A DNA stretch of 64,000 nucleotides from Cryobacterium sp. GrIS_2_6 (GTDB lineage Bacteria > Actinomycetota > Actinomycetes > Actinomycetales > Microbacteriaceae), in the NCBI RefSeq assembly GCF_035984545.1, contig NZ_JAXCHP010000001.1, positions 3,348,001 through 3,412,000 on the forward strand, given 5' to 3'. Of this stretch, positions 26,599 to 35,579 are shown in pieces. The notes beneath the pieces were generated by a model that saw nothing but the letters and a program-made list of their open reading frames with translations, was not told the origin of the DNA and made no database searches. The position numbers and the translations under genes are program-made. Position 1 is the first letter of the stretch, and every line of letters starts with the position of its first letter.

Positions 26599-27050
26599 GG
26601 GGGCGGCTCCCCGCGGAAGAGTACCTGCAGCTCGGCCGCTTCGGGCATCCTCACGAAGGGTGCGAGTCGTTTGAACATGCTGAACGTCTTGACGCCGAGC
26701 GCCTCGACGAGGGCGACGATGGGCGTCCTGGCCTCGAGATGCCCCACAATCCACGTCGACCGAAGGCGCTCCACGGTCGGGAACTCGCGGCCCTTCGCCG
26801 TGGAGTTCAAGAACTTATTCACGTACGCGACCGCGTTGCTGGGGCGCTCGTCCTTGACGAAGACGTAGTCCAAAACGGGCGGCCCGTCCAGGAGCCGCCT
26901 GACGTCGTCTTCCCAATCGGCGAGGCAGACGACCGTCCGCGGGCTTGCACCAGTCACGGTGATGGTGACGCCGCCGGCGGTGGAGTCCACGTCCTCGACC
27001 TTGAGGTGCATGATCTCGGCAGTCGTCCGGGCGCAGCCAGCGGCCAGCGT
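26595..27050 (-). pseudogene. Truncated recombinase-like gene, second copy
   Basis: Only the C-terminal part survives, from AAGCARTTAEIMHLKVEDVD to the stop, matching the protein at 2758-3639. Homology ends near 27,050, where the sequence passes into the third hairpin repeat. As in copy 1, the first catalytic Arg is Thr and the nucleophile position is Leu, so the degenerate state predates the duplication. Confidence 0.8.
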
Positions 27051-27066
27051 GGGTCGAATGATCCAG

Positions 27067-27110
27067 TCGGACAAGAAAAGCCCCCGGTTACCCGGGGGCT
27101 TTTCGTCATT
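27067..27110. repeat. Third, shorter copy of the att-like hairpin region
   Basis: tcggacaagaaa, a hairpin with cccccg arms, and tttcgtcatt match 795-838 and 24634-24677 in outline; the loop differs. It lies exactly where the truncated second element ends and chromosome-like sequence resumes, so it is a candidate right attachment site. Confidence 0.6.
27076..27103. terminator. Bidirectional terminator hairpin at island right end
   Basis: AAAAGCCCCCGG pairs with CCGGGGGCTTTT across a 4-nt loop, giving a T-tract in both directions. Confidence 0.8.
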
Positions 27111-27143
27111 TTCGAGCGGATGCACGCGACTCTGGATGCGCTG

Positions 27144-27660
27144 TTAGAGCGCGAAGACTTGCTCGTGCGGACGGGCAGGTGGATGTACGGCGTCCTTAAG
27201 CGCCGATCGGACGGCCCTGGACAGGCCGCGCGATGCGCACACGCAGACGTCGCGGGCAGCGACGTCGGGGACGTCATCGTCCCGTGAGGCCCGGTAGAGG
27301 AGGGTCAGCGAGCCGTCGCCGACGTCGATTTCTTCGAAGAGTGCGCGCATGGGAGTGATTCCCACGCCGCCGGCGATGAGCAGAACGGATTCACGCGTGC
27401 GTTTCCGGTGCGTCATGGCCCCGTACGGCCCCTCGGCGAGCACGCGCGTGCCCGGCCGGAGGGAGTGAAGTGTGTGGCTGCCGTCGTCGAGCGCCTTCAC
27501 GGTGATTCGAAGCAGGTCGTCGCCGGGGGGCGCAGACAGCGAAAAGGGATGCGCGGTGCGCCAGACCCCCGGCGCAAAAAAATCGCCAACGGAAGAACTG
27601 GCCGGCTTCGACGCGCAGCTCATCGATGTGCCGCCCGCGCAGAACGTCGTCGTTTCTCTC
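27144..27660 (-). pseudogene. Flavin/ferredoxin reductase fragment, frameshifted and internally deleted
   Basis: The reading RHIDELRVEAGQFFRWRFF continues one frame over as APGVWRTAHPFSLSAPPGDD and LLIAGGVGITPMRALFEEI, the FAD- and NAD-binding signatures of FNR-type reductases. The frameshift lies in a run of seven A at 27576-27582 (seven T on the coding strand); six would restore frame. After LTLLYRASRDDD roughly 50 residues expected in the family are missing before VPDVAARDVCVC. It is a decayed gene at the island edge. Confidence 0.75.
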
Positions 27661-28041
27661 GATGACCCGTGCTCCGCCGGTGCCGCTTCCAGGCGTCCAC
27701 ATTCCGTCTGCGGAACCGCAGAACGAATTCGAAGGACCGTCCGGCAGTTTTGCGACCATCAGCCAGAAGCCCGGGGTGCCTCGTTGCGGATCCGTGTACT
27801 TGGAGACGAAATAGCTCACATCTCTGGTGCTGCCGACGAACCGACTGGAAGCAGCGTCGAGGCCGTCACTCGCAGCCTTGAGCGCCGAGGGAAGCGCGTC
27901 TTCGGGACCGGGTTTCTGCGCAAGGAACAGCCGGATCTCCGTGGTGGAGTCGTTGGCGACACAACTCGTCAGGCCGAGGCACGATGCACAGACCAATGCT
28001 GTCGCGATCCAGACCCTGCTGGTCACTCTGAGACGAATCAT
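27660..28041 (-). pseudogene. Truncated lipoprotein fused to the reductase fragment
   Basis: From ATG 28041 the product starts MIRLRVTSRVWIATALVCAS with a lipobox LTSC, followed by a soluble domain (STTEIRLFLAQKPGPEDALP, TRDVSYFVSKYTDPQRGTPG, NSFCGSADGMWTPGSG). It then runs in frame into the reductase fragment, so the natural C-terminus is lost or replaced. Likely the scar of a deletion joining two genes. Confidence 0.6.
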
Positions 28042-28263
28042 GGCTAGCGCCCCGCTCGCATTCGTGGCGAAGTTGAACCCATTGAGCCGAGACGGCTGTG
28101 GTGGCGGATGACGGCACGCCCCAACATCCGGCTGCTTGCCTGGACGGGAGTAGCGCGAGCGTAGTGAATCCGTAGGGAAACTCCGTTTCGGCGCATGGAT
28201 TCCGTAAGGATGGCGCGGCACCCCTGCGCCCGGGATGACGCTGGATTGGTGAACAGCGCTCGA

Positions 28264-28797
28264 ATGGACCTCTCGGAACTCACGCTCAGTCGATGGCTCT
28301 CGCCACTCCTCGACGGACGCTGCCGGTGGGGCAGCTACACGGTTTCGGCCGGTCGCTACGGCAGCACGAGTCAGCGGCTCGTGTTGTATCCGGCGGGGAT
28401 CTCCGCACGGCAGCGCCGACGGGTTCGCGTGTGGCGCGGCTGGACGGTGCTCGGCCTGGTGGCCGTGTTCGGAGAGTTCGTAACGCTTGTTGAGGCGGGC
28501 GCACCGAGACTCCTGGTGATCACGGCCTGCATCGCGTTTTACGTCGCGAGCACCCTTGCCGTCGCCCAGGCAGCCGGATCGATTCGTCGAGGCGTCCTCG
28601 AGCTGACCGTCGTGAGCTCCAGCCTCGCCCCTGACACGCGAATCTCGGCAGAGTCCCGCTATCTGGCGGGGCTCGCCTTGACGCTGTTGATCGCCGAGGA
28701 GTCACTCGCCTGCGGAGCGTCATCGCCTGCTGATCACGAACTGGTGTGGTCGTCCGCGTACTCCGACGCCCAGCATCACCTCGGTGCCGGGCGGTGA
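28264..28797 (+). CDS. Hypothetical membrane protein
   Basis: A 177-residue protein starting MDLSELTLSRWLSPLLDGRC; GTG 28249 is an alternative. It contains RWGSYTVSAGRYGSTSQRLV then YPAGISARQRRRVRVWRGW, a pattern seen in small actinobacterial membrane proteins of unknown function, and two hydrophobic segments (VLGLVAVFGEFVTLVEAG and LLVITACIAFYVASTLAVA). Function unknown. Confidence 0.6.
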   Translation: MDLSELTLSRWLSPLLDGRCRWGSYTVSAGRYGSTSQRLVLYPAGISARQRRRVRVWRGWTVLGLVAVFGEFVTLVEAGAPRLLVITACIAFYVASTLAVAQAAGSIRRGVLELTVVSSSLAPDTRISAESRYLAGLALTLLIAEESLACGASSPADHELVWSSAYSDAQHHLGAGR

Positions 28798-28822
28798 CAT
28801 CGGCCGGGACTTCGACAGCTCC

Positions 28823-30538
28823 CTAGGGCAGGGGTCCTCGGCGGGCGACGGTGCCGGCGAGGGTGGCGTGGAGCAGCGGAAGAACGGACACGGCCATGAG
28901 CACCGTTCCGAAGACGACGTCGTCGGCACGGAGGAGGATGCCGCCGATCAGCAGGGCGGTGAAGAGGACCGCAGAGATGATCCTCCGTCCCGTTCGCTCG
29001 AGACTGTCCAGGCGGCGCTCGAGCCGTGGGGTCTGCACCGTGAGGTTGCCGTCTTCGACCCGCGTGATCAGGGTATCGAGCCGCTGGGGCAGCCGGGCGA
29101 TGAGTCCCGCGGCCGCCACCGTTCGCTTCGCGAGATCCTGCACCAGGTTTCCGCCTTCGGCCCGGATCAGCTGAGCGGAGTAAGGCTCGACGGCGTTCCA
29201 GATGTTGAAGGCCGGGTCGAGCGAACTGCACATCCCGCTGGTCAGCGACATCGCGCGCACGATGAGCAGGAAGTTCTCCGGCAGCTGGACCGGCAGGGTG
29301 CGCACCACATCACCGAACTCGTTCGCGAAGGCGCGGAACTCGCGCGGATCGACCTCCTGCAGCTCGGCGAAGCCCATCCCGCCGAAACGGGCGAACAGCG
29401 CCGTGAGCGCCCTCTCGAGTTCCGCGGTGTCCGCGGAGGGCAGGAGCACGCCCACCTCGCGAATGCCGTCCACCATGCCCTTGCCGTTGCGGGACGCGGC
29501 GGCGATGAGCAGGTTCCGGAGACCCCGACGCAGGGCGTCGGGTACTTCGCCCATCATGCCGAAGTCGATGAACGTGAATTTCCAGGCCCGGCCGGGAGCA
29601 TCCGCTGTTGTGGCGGAGTCGGCGGTGGCCAACGGGGTGACGAAGATATTGCCCGGGTGGGGGTCGGCGTGGAAGTACCCATTGACGAAGAGCTGATCGA
29701 ACATGACCGCTGCGAACTCGGTGGCGACTTCAGACGGATCGATGCCCGCAGCCCTGAGCCCATCCACGTCGTTGATCTTGATGGCGGTGACGTCCTGCAG
29801 GGTCAGCACCCGCCGGGTGGTGCGCTCCCACACGAGTTCGGGAACGCTGACGCGGGCGTCGTCCGCGAAGTCCCCCGCGAATCGTTCCGCACTCGCGGCT
29901 TCATGCAGGTAGTCGATCTCCTCGAGGCTGGTCACCGCGAACTCCTCGACGAGGACGGGCATGTCGACCCGGTCCGAGACGAGGCGAATGTGGCTGAGCC
30001 AGCCGGCGACGCGGCGCAGCGCACGGAGGTCGACGTCGACGATCTCGCCGATACCCGGACGCTGAATCTTCACGACGACGTCCAGCAGACCCGTTTCGGC
30101 AGCATCCATTTCCGAGAGCCGCGCACGGTGAACCTGACCGAGGGATGCCGCGGCGAGAGGGGTCGGGTCGACGAACGAGAACGCGCGCTCGAGTGTCACC
30201 CCCAGTTCGGCCTCGGCGAGGGCCCGGATGGCCGGGAACGGCACGGCCGGGACCTCGTCCTGCAGGCCCTCGAGCTCCTTGGTGATCTCGGGCGGCAGCA
30301 CGTCGAGCCGGGACGACATGAACTGGCCGACCTTGATCATGAGGCCGCCCAGGTCGACCGCGAGCACGTGGAAGCGCTGCGCGATGCGCTGGAGCCGCGC
30401 CGACCGGTTGCGCGCCGCGAGTCGGGCGAGTCCGATCCGGGGCAGGAACAGTTCGTACCACCAGGTCTGCACCAGGTACCGCGCGGCGAACCGCAGGATC
30501 CGGCGGTAGCGGGCGCGCATGTTCCCGCCGTCGGTCAT
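28823..30538 (-). CDS. ABC1/AarF (UbiB-like) atypical kinase
   Basis: A 571-residue protein of the ABC1/AarF/UbiB family. It has KVGQFMSSRLDVLPPEITKE (the KxGQ helix that covers the active site), an alanine-rich loop AAASLGQVHRA in place of the glycine loop, VVVKIQRPG with the ATP-binding Lys, catalytic FHADPHPGNIF and metal-binding FIDFGMMGE. The C-terminus carries two hydrophobic helices (ISAVLFTALLIGGILL and VLMAVSVLPLLHATL). In other bacteria these kinases support isoprenoid-quinone or lipid metabolism. It follows the PadR gene by 37 nt and is presumably controlled by it. Confidence 0.9.
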   Translation of the reverse strand: MTDGGNMRARYRRILRFAARYLVQTWWYELFLPRIGLARLAARNRSARLQRIAQRFHVLAVDLGGLMIKVGQFMSSRLDVLPPEITKELEGLQDEVPAVPFPAIRALAEAELGVTLERAFSFVDPTPLAAASLGQVHRARLSEMDAAETGLLDVVVKIQRPGIGEIVDVDLRALRRVAGWLSHIRLVSDRVDMPVLVEEFAVTSLEEIDYLHEAASAERFAGDFADDARVSVPELVWERTTRRVLTLQDVTAIKINDVDGLRAAGIDPSEVATEFAAVMFDQLFVNGYFHADPHPGNIFVTPLATADSATTADAPGRAWKFTFIDFGMMGEVPDALRRGLRNLLIAAASRNGKGMVDGIREVGVLLPSADTAELERALTALFARFGGMGFAELQEVDPREFRAFANEFGDVVRTLPVQLPENFLLIVRAMSLTSGMCSSLDPAFNIWNAVEPYSAQLIRAEGGNLVQDLAKRTVAAAGLIARLPQRLDTLITRVEDGNLTVQTPRLERRLDSLERTGRRIISAVLFTALLIGGILLRADDVVFGTVLMAVSVLPLLHATLAGTVARRGPLP

Positions 30539-30575
30539 CGGATCTCCTTGACGCCGGCGTGCTTCGGGCACTCGA

Positions 30576-31145
30576 TCAATCCTGGGCGAGGATGGAGTAC
30601 AACTGGCGACGCGCCGCGTCGAGCACGGCGACGGCCTTGTCCACCTGCTCCGGGCTGCCGGAGCGCCCGACCTGTGCGGCGGCCTGGGCCAGGCCGATTC
30701 CCGCCTTGGGCAGTGCGGTCGCCCGGCCGCTGTCGCGGGCGCTCGGGGCCTCCCAGGGGGCGGAGGTTTCGGCTGCGGCATCCGCTACCGCGCGGCCCTC
30801 CTCCGTGAGCGCGTAGGTCTTGCGACCGTTGGCCTCCTCGGCCGTGATGAAACCCTCGTCGGCGAGCAGCTGGAGCGCCGGATACACCGAGCCGGGGCTC
30901 GGCTTCCACGCCCCGTTGCTGCGCTCCTCGATCTCGTGGATGATCTGGTAGCCGTGCATCGGCTGCTCCAGGAGGAGCGCGAGCACCGCGGTACGGACGT
31001 CGCCGCGCCCGACCCTCGTGCCGACCTTTTGCTCGAACTGGCCGCGCAGCTGCTCCATCGCTTCCCAGATGGCGGTACCGGCCCAACCTTCGCCCGGTCC
31101 GCCCTTGCGTCCCGGAAATCCGTCTCCCATAAATGAACCACTCAT
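30576..31145 (-). CDS. PadR-family transcriptional regulator
   Basis: A 189-residue protein. Residues about 50-115 form the PadR winged helix (DVRTAVLALLLEQPMHGYQI, NGAWKPSPGSVYPALQLLAD, KTYALTEEGRAVAD), and the C-terminal part is the dimerising helical region. ATG 31145 is chosen because GAGGAGG lies just upstream. It precedes the ABC1 kinase gene and is divergent from the MFS operon, so it may control both directions. Confidence 0.88.
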   Translation of the reverse strand: MSGSFMGDGFPGRKGGPGEGWAGTAIWEAMEQLRGQFEQKVGTRVGRGDVRTAVLALLLEQPMHGYQIIHEIEERSNGAWKPSPGSVYPALQLLADEGFITAEEANGRKTYALTEEGRAVADAAAETSAPWEAPSARDSGRATALPKAGIGLAQAAAQVGRSGSPEQVDKAVAVLDAARRQLYSILAQD

Positions 31146-31185
31146 GATGACCTCCTCAGCGCCGTACCAGAGCTCGACGATACCT

Positions 31186-31199
31186 AACGATATAACGTT
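31186..31199. promoter_or_regulatory. Possible operator in the padR/MFS intergenic region
   Basis: AACG-ATATAA-CGTT is a dyad lying 41 nt upstream of padR. PadR proteins typically bind AT-rich dyads ahead of their own gene. The evidence is only symmetry and position. Confidence 0.35.
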
Positions 31200-31368
31200 C
31201 AGCGAGATCTCGAGCTGGATTTCAGTGCGGCGCGTCCATGCGTCGGGCGGGTTCTCAACTGAAGCGTTCCCGAGCGTAGGCTGAATTCCGTCAGGGCAAA
31301 CATTATTCCGCCCAATGGAACGATGGTTGATGTGCCCTGCGGTACTTCTCAAGGAAGAGATTCAGTCA

Positions 31369-32673
31369 ATGAGCGAGAAACTCGCATCATCCCGATGGTC
31401 GCGGCTTATGCCGGTCATCTTCATCACCTACAGCCTGGCGTACCTGGACCGCTCGAATTACAGCCTGGGTGCCGCCGCCGGGATGGCGAAAGACCTCAAC
31501 ATCACGGCCAGCGCCTCGGCCTTCCTCGCCGCCCTGTTCTTCCTCGGCTACTTCTTCTTCCAGGTGCCGAGCGCGAGTTACGCGCAACGACGGAGCGCGA
31601 AGAAGCTGATCTTCTACGCGCTGATCCTGTGGGGGATCCTGGCCAGTTGCATCGGCATCGTCACGAACATCTGGGTGCTGTTCGTCATCCGGTTCGCGAT
31701 CGGTATCGTCGAGGCGGCCATCATGCCCGCGATGCTCATCCTGCTCAGTAACTGGTTCACCAGCGGCGAACGTTCCAAGGCCAACACCTTCCTGATCCTC
31801 GGCAACCCGGTCACCGTGCTGTGGATGTCCGTCGTCTCGGCCTACCTCGTCAGCAGCGTGGGCTGGCGTTGGATGTTCATCATCGAGGGTCTCCCCTCCA
31901 TCATCTGGGCGTTCGTCTGGCTGCGTTTGATCGACAACTCCCCGAATGACGCGAAGTGGCTGTCCGCAGGCCAGAAGAAGGACATCAACGCCGAATTCGC
32001 CCGGGAACAGGTCGGACTGCACGCCGTGCCGAACTACCGCGAGGCATTCAAGCAGAAGGCCGTCATCCAGCTCTGCATCCAGTACTTCTTCTGGAGCATC
32101 GGCGTCTACGGCTTCGTCATGTGGCTCCCCTCGATCATCAAGACAGCGTCGTCCTTCGACATTGTGATCATCGGCTGGCTCACCGCCATCCCGTACCTGC
32201 TCGCGACCGTGCTGATGGTGGTCGCCTCGTTCTTCTCCGACCGGCTCCTGAAGCGGAAGCTCTTCATCTGGCCGTTCCTCCTGGTGGCGGCGGTCGCGTT
32301 CTACGCCTCCTACCTCGTCGGAACGTCCAACTTCTGGCTGTCGTTCATCCTGCTCGTGATCGCCGGCGGCGCGATGTACGCCCCGTACGGGCCGTTCTTC
32401 GCGATCGTTCCCGAGATCCTGCCGAAGAACGTCGCGGGCGGCGCGATGGCCCTCGTCAACAGCTTCGGCGCCCTCGGATCCTTCGCAGGGGCCTACTTCG
32501 TCGGCTTCCTCAATAACGTCACCGGGTCGAACGATGCGTCCTATATCTTCATGGCCCTGTCACTCATCATCGCCGTCGTGTTCACGATCGTGGTGAAGGC
32601 CGTCTCGACGCCGGACTTCAAACTCCAGGGCACGATCCCCGCGGCATCGCCCAGCGCACCGGCACTCCCGTGA
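31369..32673 (+). CDS. MFS transporter, anion:cation symporter type
   Basis: A 434-residue protein with about 12 hydrophobic segments. Features of the sugar-acid/organic-anion symporter family are visible: YLDRSNYSLGAAAGMAKDL near the N-terminus, GYFFFQVPSASYAQRRSAKK, and WRWMFIIEGLPSIIWAFVWL. The ATG follows GGAAGAG. Its stop overlaps the isomerase start (GTGA), and kinase and dehydrogenase genes follow, so it probably imports a hexonate or related sugar acid. Substrate cannot be read from sequence. Confidence 0.85.
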   Translation: MSEKLASSRWSRLMPVIFITYSLAYLDRSNYSLGAAAGMAKDLNITASASAFLAALFFLGYFFFQVPSASYAQRRSAKKLIFYALILWGILASCIGIVTNIWVLFVIRFAIGIVEAAIMPAMLILLSNWFTSGERSKANTFLILGNPVTVLWMSVVSAYLVSSVGWRWMFIIEGLPSIIWAFVWLRLIDNSPNDAKWLSAGQKKDINAEFAREQVGLHAVPNYREAFKQKAVIQLCIQYFFWSIGVYGFVMWLPSIIKTASSFDIVIIGWLTAIPYLLATVLMVVASFFSDRLLKRKLFIWPFLLVAAVAFYASYLVGTSNFWLSFILLVIAGGAMYAPYGPFFAIVPEILPKNVAGGAMALVNSFGALGSFAGAYFVGFLNNVTGSNDASYIFMALSLIIAVVFTIVVKAVSTPDFKLQGTIPAASPSAPALP

Positions 32674-33446
32674 GCGGCTCCCGGCCGGTGTTCGTCAACA
32701 CCATGGTCTACAAAGAGGCCCTCGACGCGTCCACCACGGTCCAGGCCGACCTCGTCGCCGAGGTACTCGCGCTCGGGGCCACCGGAATCGAGATCCGCCG
32801 AGAGTACCTCTCGCCCGGGTCTGCGGCCCGGCACGAAGAACTCCTGACGATCGCCGGCCGGGCGACCGAGGCCGGACTCGATGTCTACTACTCCGTTCCC
32901 GAGTCGCTCTTCGTGGACGGTGAGGCCTCTCCTCTCCTGACCGGCTACCTTGAAGAAGCGGCGACGCTCGGAGCTCTCAGCGTCAAGCTGAACATCGGCG
33001 AGCCCCGGGACGAGCCGACAGGGACTGGGAGCCTTGCCGAGGCCCTGCTGGCGGTATCCGCCCGGGTCACGATCGAGAACGACCAGACCGCGCGGAATGG
33101 GCGACTGGATGTCGTGGCTGCGCTCCTCCGCGACCTGCGGGCCCAGAACGTTCCGATCGGGTACACGTTCGATGCCGGGAACTGGCTCTGGGCGGGCGTT
33201 GACCCGGTCGCCGCCGCCCGGGAACTCGGACGTTACGCGACAGTCTTCCACTTGAAGGACATCGACCGCCTCAATGGGCTGCACTCCGTACTGCTCGACG
33301 AGGGCGACGTCGACTGGCGTTCCGTGCTCGGCGAGATCGGGACCCATGTGCCCGTCGTGCTCGAATACCCGATCCCCGATCGGGCCACCGCGGCGAGCGA
33401 ACTGGCGAAGGTCCGCCGGGTCCTCGCCGAACCGACCAGCGACTGA
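32670..33446 (+). CDS. TIM-barrel sugar phosphate isomerase/epimerase-like protein
   Basis: A 258-residue protein of the xylose isomerase-like TIM barrel superfamily: TGIEIRREYLS, LGALSVKLNIGEP, VTIENDQTARNG, GYTFDAGNWLWAGVDP and VFHLKDIDR supply the conserved acidic and His metal ligands (Glu, Asp, His). The GTG start overlaps the transporter stop. It probably interconverts a sugar or sugar acid before phosphorylation by the next gene product. Confidence 0.75.
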   Translation: MSGSRPVFVNTMVYKEALDASTTVQADLVAEVLALGATGIEIRREYLSPGSAARHEELLTIAGRATEAGLDVYYSVPESLFVDGEASPLLTGYLEEAATLGALSVKLNIGEPRDEPTGTGSLAEALLAVSARVTIENDQTARNGRLDVVAALLRDLRAQNVPIGYTFDAGNWLWAGVDPVAAARELGRYATVFHLKDIDRLNGLHSVLLDEGDVDWRSVLGEIGTHVPVVLEYPIPDRATAASELAKVRRVLAEPTSD

Positions 33447-33456
33447 ACGGAACCAC

Positions 33457-34434
33457 ATGCCCAGCACTGTCCAGCGGGACTTCGACGTCGTCACCTTCGG
33501 CGAGATCATGGCGATGTTCGTCGCGGAGGAGTCCGGTCCGCTCGCCCGGGTCGACCGCTTCACCCGCAGGCTGGCGGGCGCGGAATTCAACGTCGCCGTC
33601 GGTCTGCGGCGGCTCGGCCACAGCGTCGGGTTCATCACGCGTCTCGGCACGGACCCGTTCGGTGAATTCGTCCTGCAGCAGCTCGAGGCGAACGGCATCG
33701 ATGTCGGCGAGGTCGACCTGCACGCGAACGAACCGACCGGGTTCCAGCTGAAGAACCGGCCGGGCGAGGACGAAGACCCGCTCGTGGTCTACTTCCGGTC
33801 GCACTCAGCGGCACGTACGCTCGCGCCCACCGAGGCGACGGCCGCTTACGTGCGCCGTGCCGGGCACGTGCACCTGACCGGGATCCCGCTCGCGCTCGGC
33901 TCCGGACCGCGGAACCTCGCCGCCCAGGCCGTCGATGTTGCACGTGAAACCGGCGCGACGGTGAGTTTCGACCCGAACCTGCGCCCCAGCCTCTGGCCCG
34001 ACACCGCGGAAATGGTGCGCGCGATCAACGAGATCGCCGTGCAGGCGGACTGGGTGCTGCCCGGCACGAGCGAAGGGCACATCCTCACCGGGGAGACCAC
34101 CCCGGCGGGAATCGCCCGCTGGTACCTCGATCGCGGCGTGAAGGTCGTCGCGGTCAAGGCCGGGTCCCGCGGCGCCGAACTCTTCGCTGCGGACGGGACG
34201 CACGCGAGCTGCCCGCCGTTCCCCGTGTCTGTCGTCGACACGGTCGGTGCGGGCGACGGCTTCTCCGCTGGGTTCCTCAGTGCGGCCCTCGACGGGCTCC
34301 CGCTCGCCGACTGGGTGCACCGTGCCGGCGCGGTCGGCGCGCTGGCAACGACGTCGCGCGGTGACCAGGAGGGCCTACCTGACCGGGCCGGGCTCGCTAC
34401 ATTCCTCGAGGCGCATGCGCCGGCATCTATTTGA
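33457..34434 (+). CDS. PfkB-family carbohydrate kinase, probably 2-keto-3-deoxygluconate kinase
   Basis: A 325-residue ribokinase-fold kinase with the N-terminal GG-like region (RRLAGAEFNVAVGLRRLGHS), SFDPNLRPSLW, and the C-terminal signature VDTVGAGDGFSAGF containing the catalytic Asp. GEIMAMF at the start and FDPNLRP are typical of KDG kinases. It starts 10 nt after the isomerase. Association with a sugar-acid-type MFS transporter and a 2-hydroxyacid dehydrogenase supports a keto-deoxy sugar acid substrate; fructokinase or ribokinase activity cannot be excluded. Confidence 0.8.
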   Translation: MPSTVQRDFDVVTFGEIMAMFVAEESGPLARVDRFTRRLAGAEFNVAVGLRRLGHSVGFITRLGTDPFGEFVLQQLEANGIDVGEVDLHANEPTGFQLKNRPGEDEDPLVVYFRSHSAARTLAPTEATAAYVRRAGHVHLTGIPLALGSGPRNLAAQAVDVARETGATVSFDPNLRPSLWPDTAEMVRAINEIAVQADWVLPGTSEGHILTGETTPAGIARWYLDRGVKVVAVKAGSRGAELFAADGTHASCPPFPVSVVDTVGAGDGFSAGFLSAALDGLPLADWVHRAGAVGALATTSRGDQEGLPDRAGLATFLEAHAPASI

Positions 34435-34451
34435 TCAGGGAGACTGACAGC

Positions 34452-35507
34452 ATGACCACCACCGCAACGCTCCACGTCATCGTCGCAACACCACTGAGCG
34501 AGGAGCTCTGCCTGCTGATCGAGCGGGCGGAACCCCGCATCGAGCTCGTGCGTGACCAGTCCCTCCTGCCGCCGATGCGCCGCCCTGCCGACTACCGCGG
34601 CGATCCCGCCTTCCGGCGCACGGCCGGACAGCAGGCCGACTTCGAGCGGATGCTCGACTCGGCCGACGTGCTCTTCGGCATCCCAGACGTGAACCCGGTC
34701 GCGCTTCGCCGAACCGTTGAGGCGAATCCGCGACTCCGCTGGGTGCAGGTGATGGCAGCGGGCGGCGGCTCCCAGGTCAAGTCCGCAGGCCTGGGCCAGG
34801 CCGATCTCGACCGGGTGGTCTTCACGACCTCTGCCGGGGTGCACGGCGGCCCGCTCGCCGAATTCGCGATCTTCGGCATCATGGCCGGAGGGAAGCAACT
34901 GCCCGCGCTCCAACGCGACCAGCGCGCGCACGCGTGGCCGGAGCGCAGGGCCCTCGGCCAGGTGCGCGACCAGACGGTGCTCGTTATCGGGCTCGGCGGA
35001 GTGGGGCGCGAGGTCGCCCGGCTCGCGAAGGCGCTCGGGATGCGTGTGATCGGGACGAGCAGGGATGACCTGCCCGTTCCCTTCGTCGACGAGCTGATCC
35101 GAACGGAGGACCTCGCGGCCGGAGCCGCACGCGCGGACGCGATCGTCGTCGCCCTGCCGGGAACGGCCGCGACCCTGAGACTCGTCGGCGAGAACGTCTT
35201 CGGCGCGGTCCGGCCGGGAACGACCTTCGTCAGCATCGGGCGCGGCACCGTCGTGGACGAGGACGCCCTCATCCGTGCCCTCGAGTCCGGCCGGATCGGC
35301 TTCGCCGCCCTCGACGTGTTCGCGAAGGAACCGCTCGACACCGCGAGCGCGCTCTGGGACTTCCCGAACGTCGTGATCAGTCCCCATACCGCCGCCCTCG
35401 ACGCCGACGAGGAACGCCGGATCGCCGAACTCTTCGCCGACAACGCGACCCGGTTCCTCGACGGCCTCCCTCTCCGCAACATCGTCAACACGGTCGAGTT
35501 CTACTGA
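34452..35507 (+). CDS. D-isomer-specific 2-hydroxyacid dehydrogenase
   Basis: A 351-residue protein with the NAD-binding Rossmann motif VLVIGLGGVGREVARLAKAL, FVSIGRGTVVDEDALIRALE with the following Glu region, ALDVFAKEPLD, and ISPHTAA with the catalytic His. The catalytic Arg is expected in the DAIVVALPGTAAT region just before, where the usual Arg is not obvious by eye. ATG 34452 is preceded by GGGAG. It ends the sugar-acid operon and probably reduces or oxidises a 2-keto acid intermediate. Confidence 0.85.
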   Translation: MTTTATLHVIVATPLSEELCLLIERAEPRIELVRDQSLLPPMRRPADYRGDPAFRRTAGQQADFERMLDSADVLFGIPDVNPVALRRTVEANPRLRWVQVMAAGGGSQVKSAGLGQADLDRVVFTTSAGVHGGPLAEFAIFGIMAGGKQLPALQRDQRAHAWPERRALGQVRDQTVLVIGLGGVGREVARLAKALGMRVIGTSRDDLPVPFVDELIRTEDLAAGAARADAIVVALPGTAATLRLVGENVFGAVRPGTTFVSIGRGTVVDEDALIRALESGRIGFAALDVFAKEPLDTASALWDFPNVVISPHTAALDADEERRIAELFADNATRFLDGLPLRNIVNTVEFY

Positions 35508-35579
35508 GTCGATCGTTCCCAGGCCTGGCCTGCTGTCCGAATCGGCGCGCAGTCAGGTGCGGTGACTAGGGTCGGACAG

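Noticed and set aside
28784..30808. Long plus-strand frame opposite the ABC1 kinase
   Set aside because: Composition is Glu/Gly/Val/His-rich antisense type without motifs, while the minus strand carries a complete kinase.
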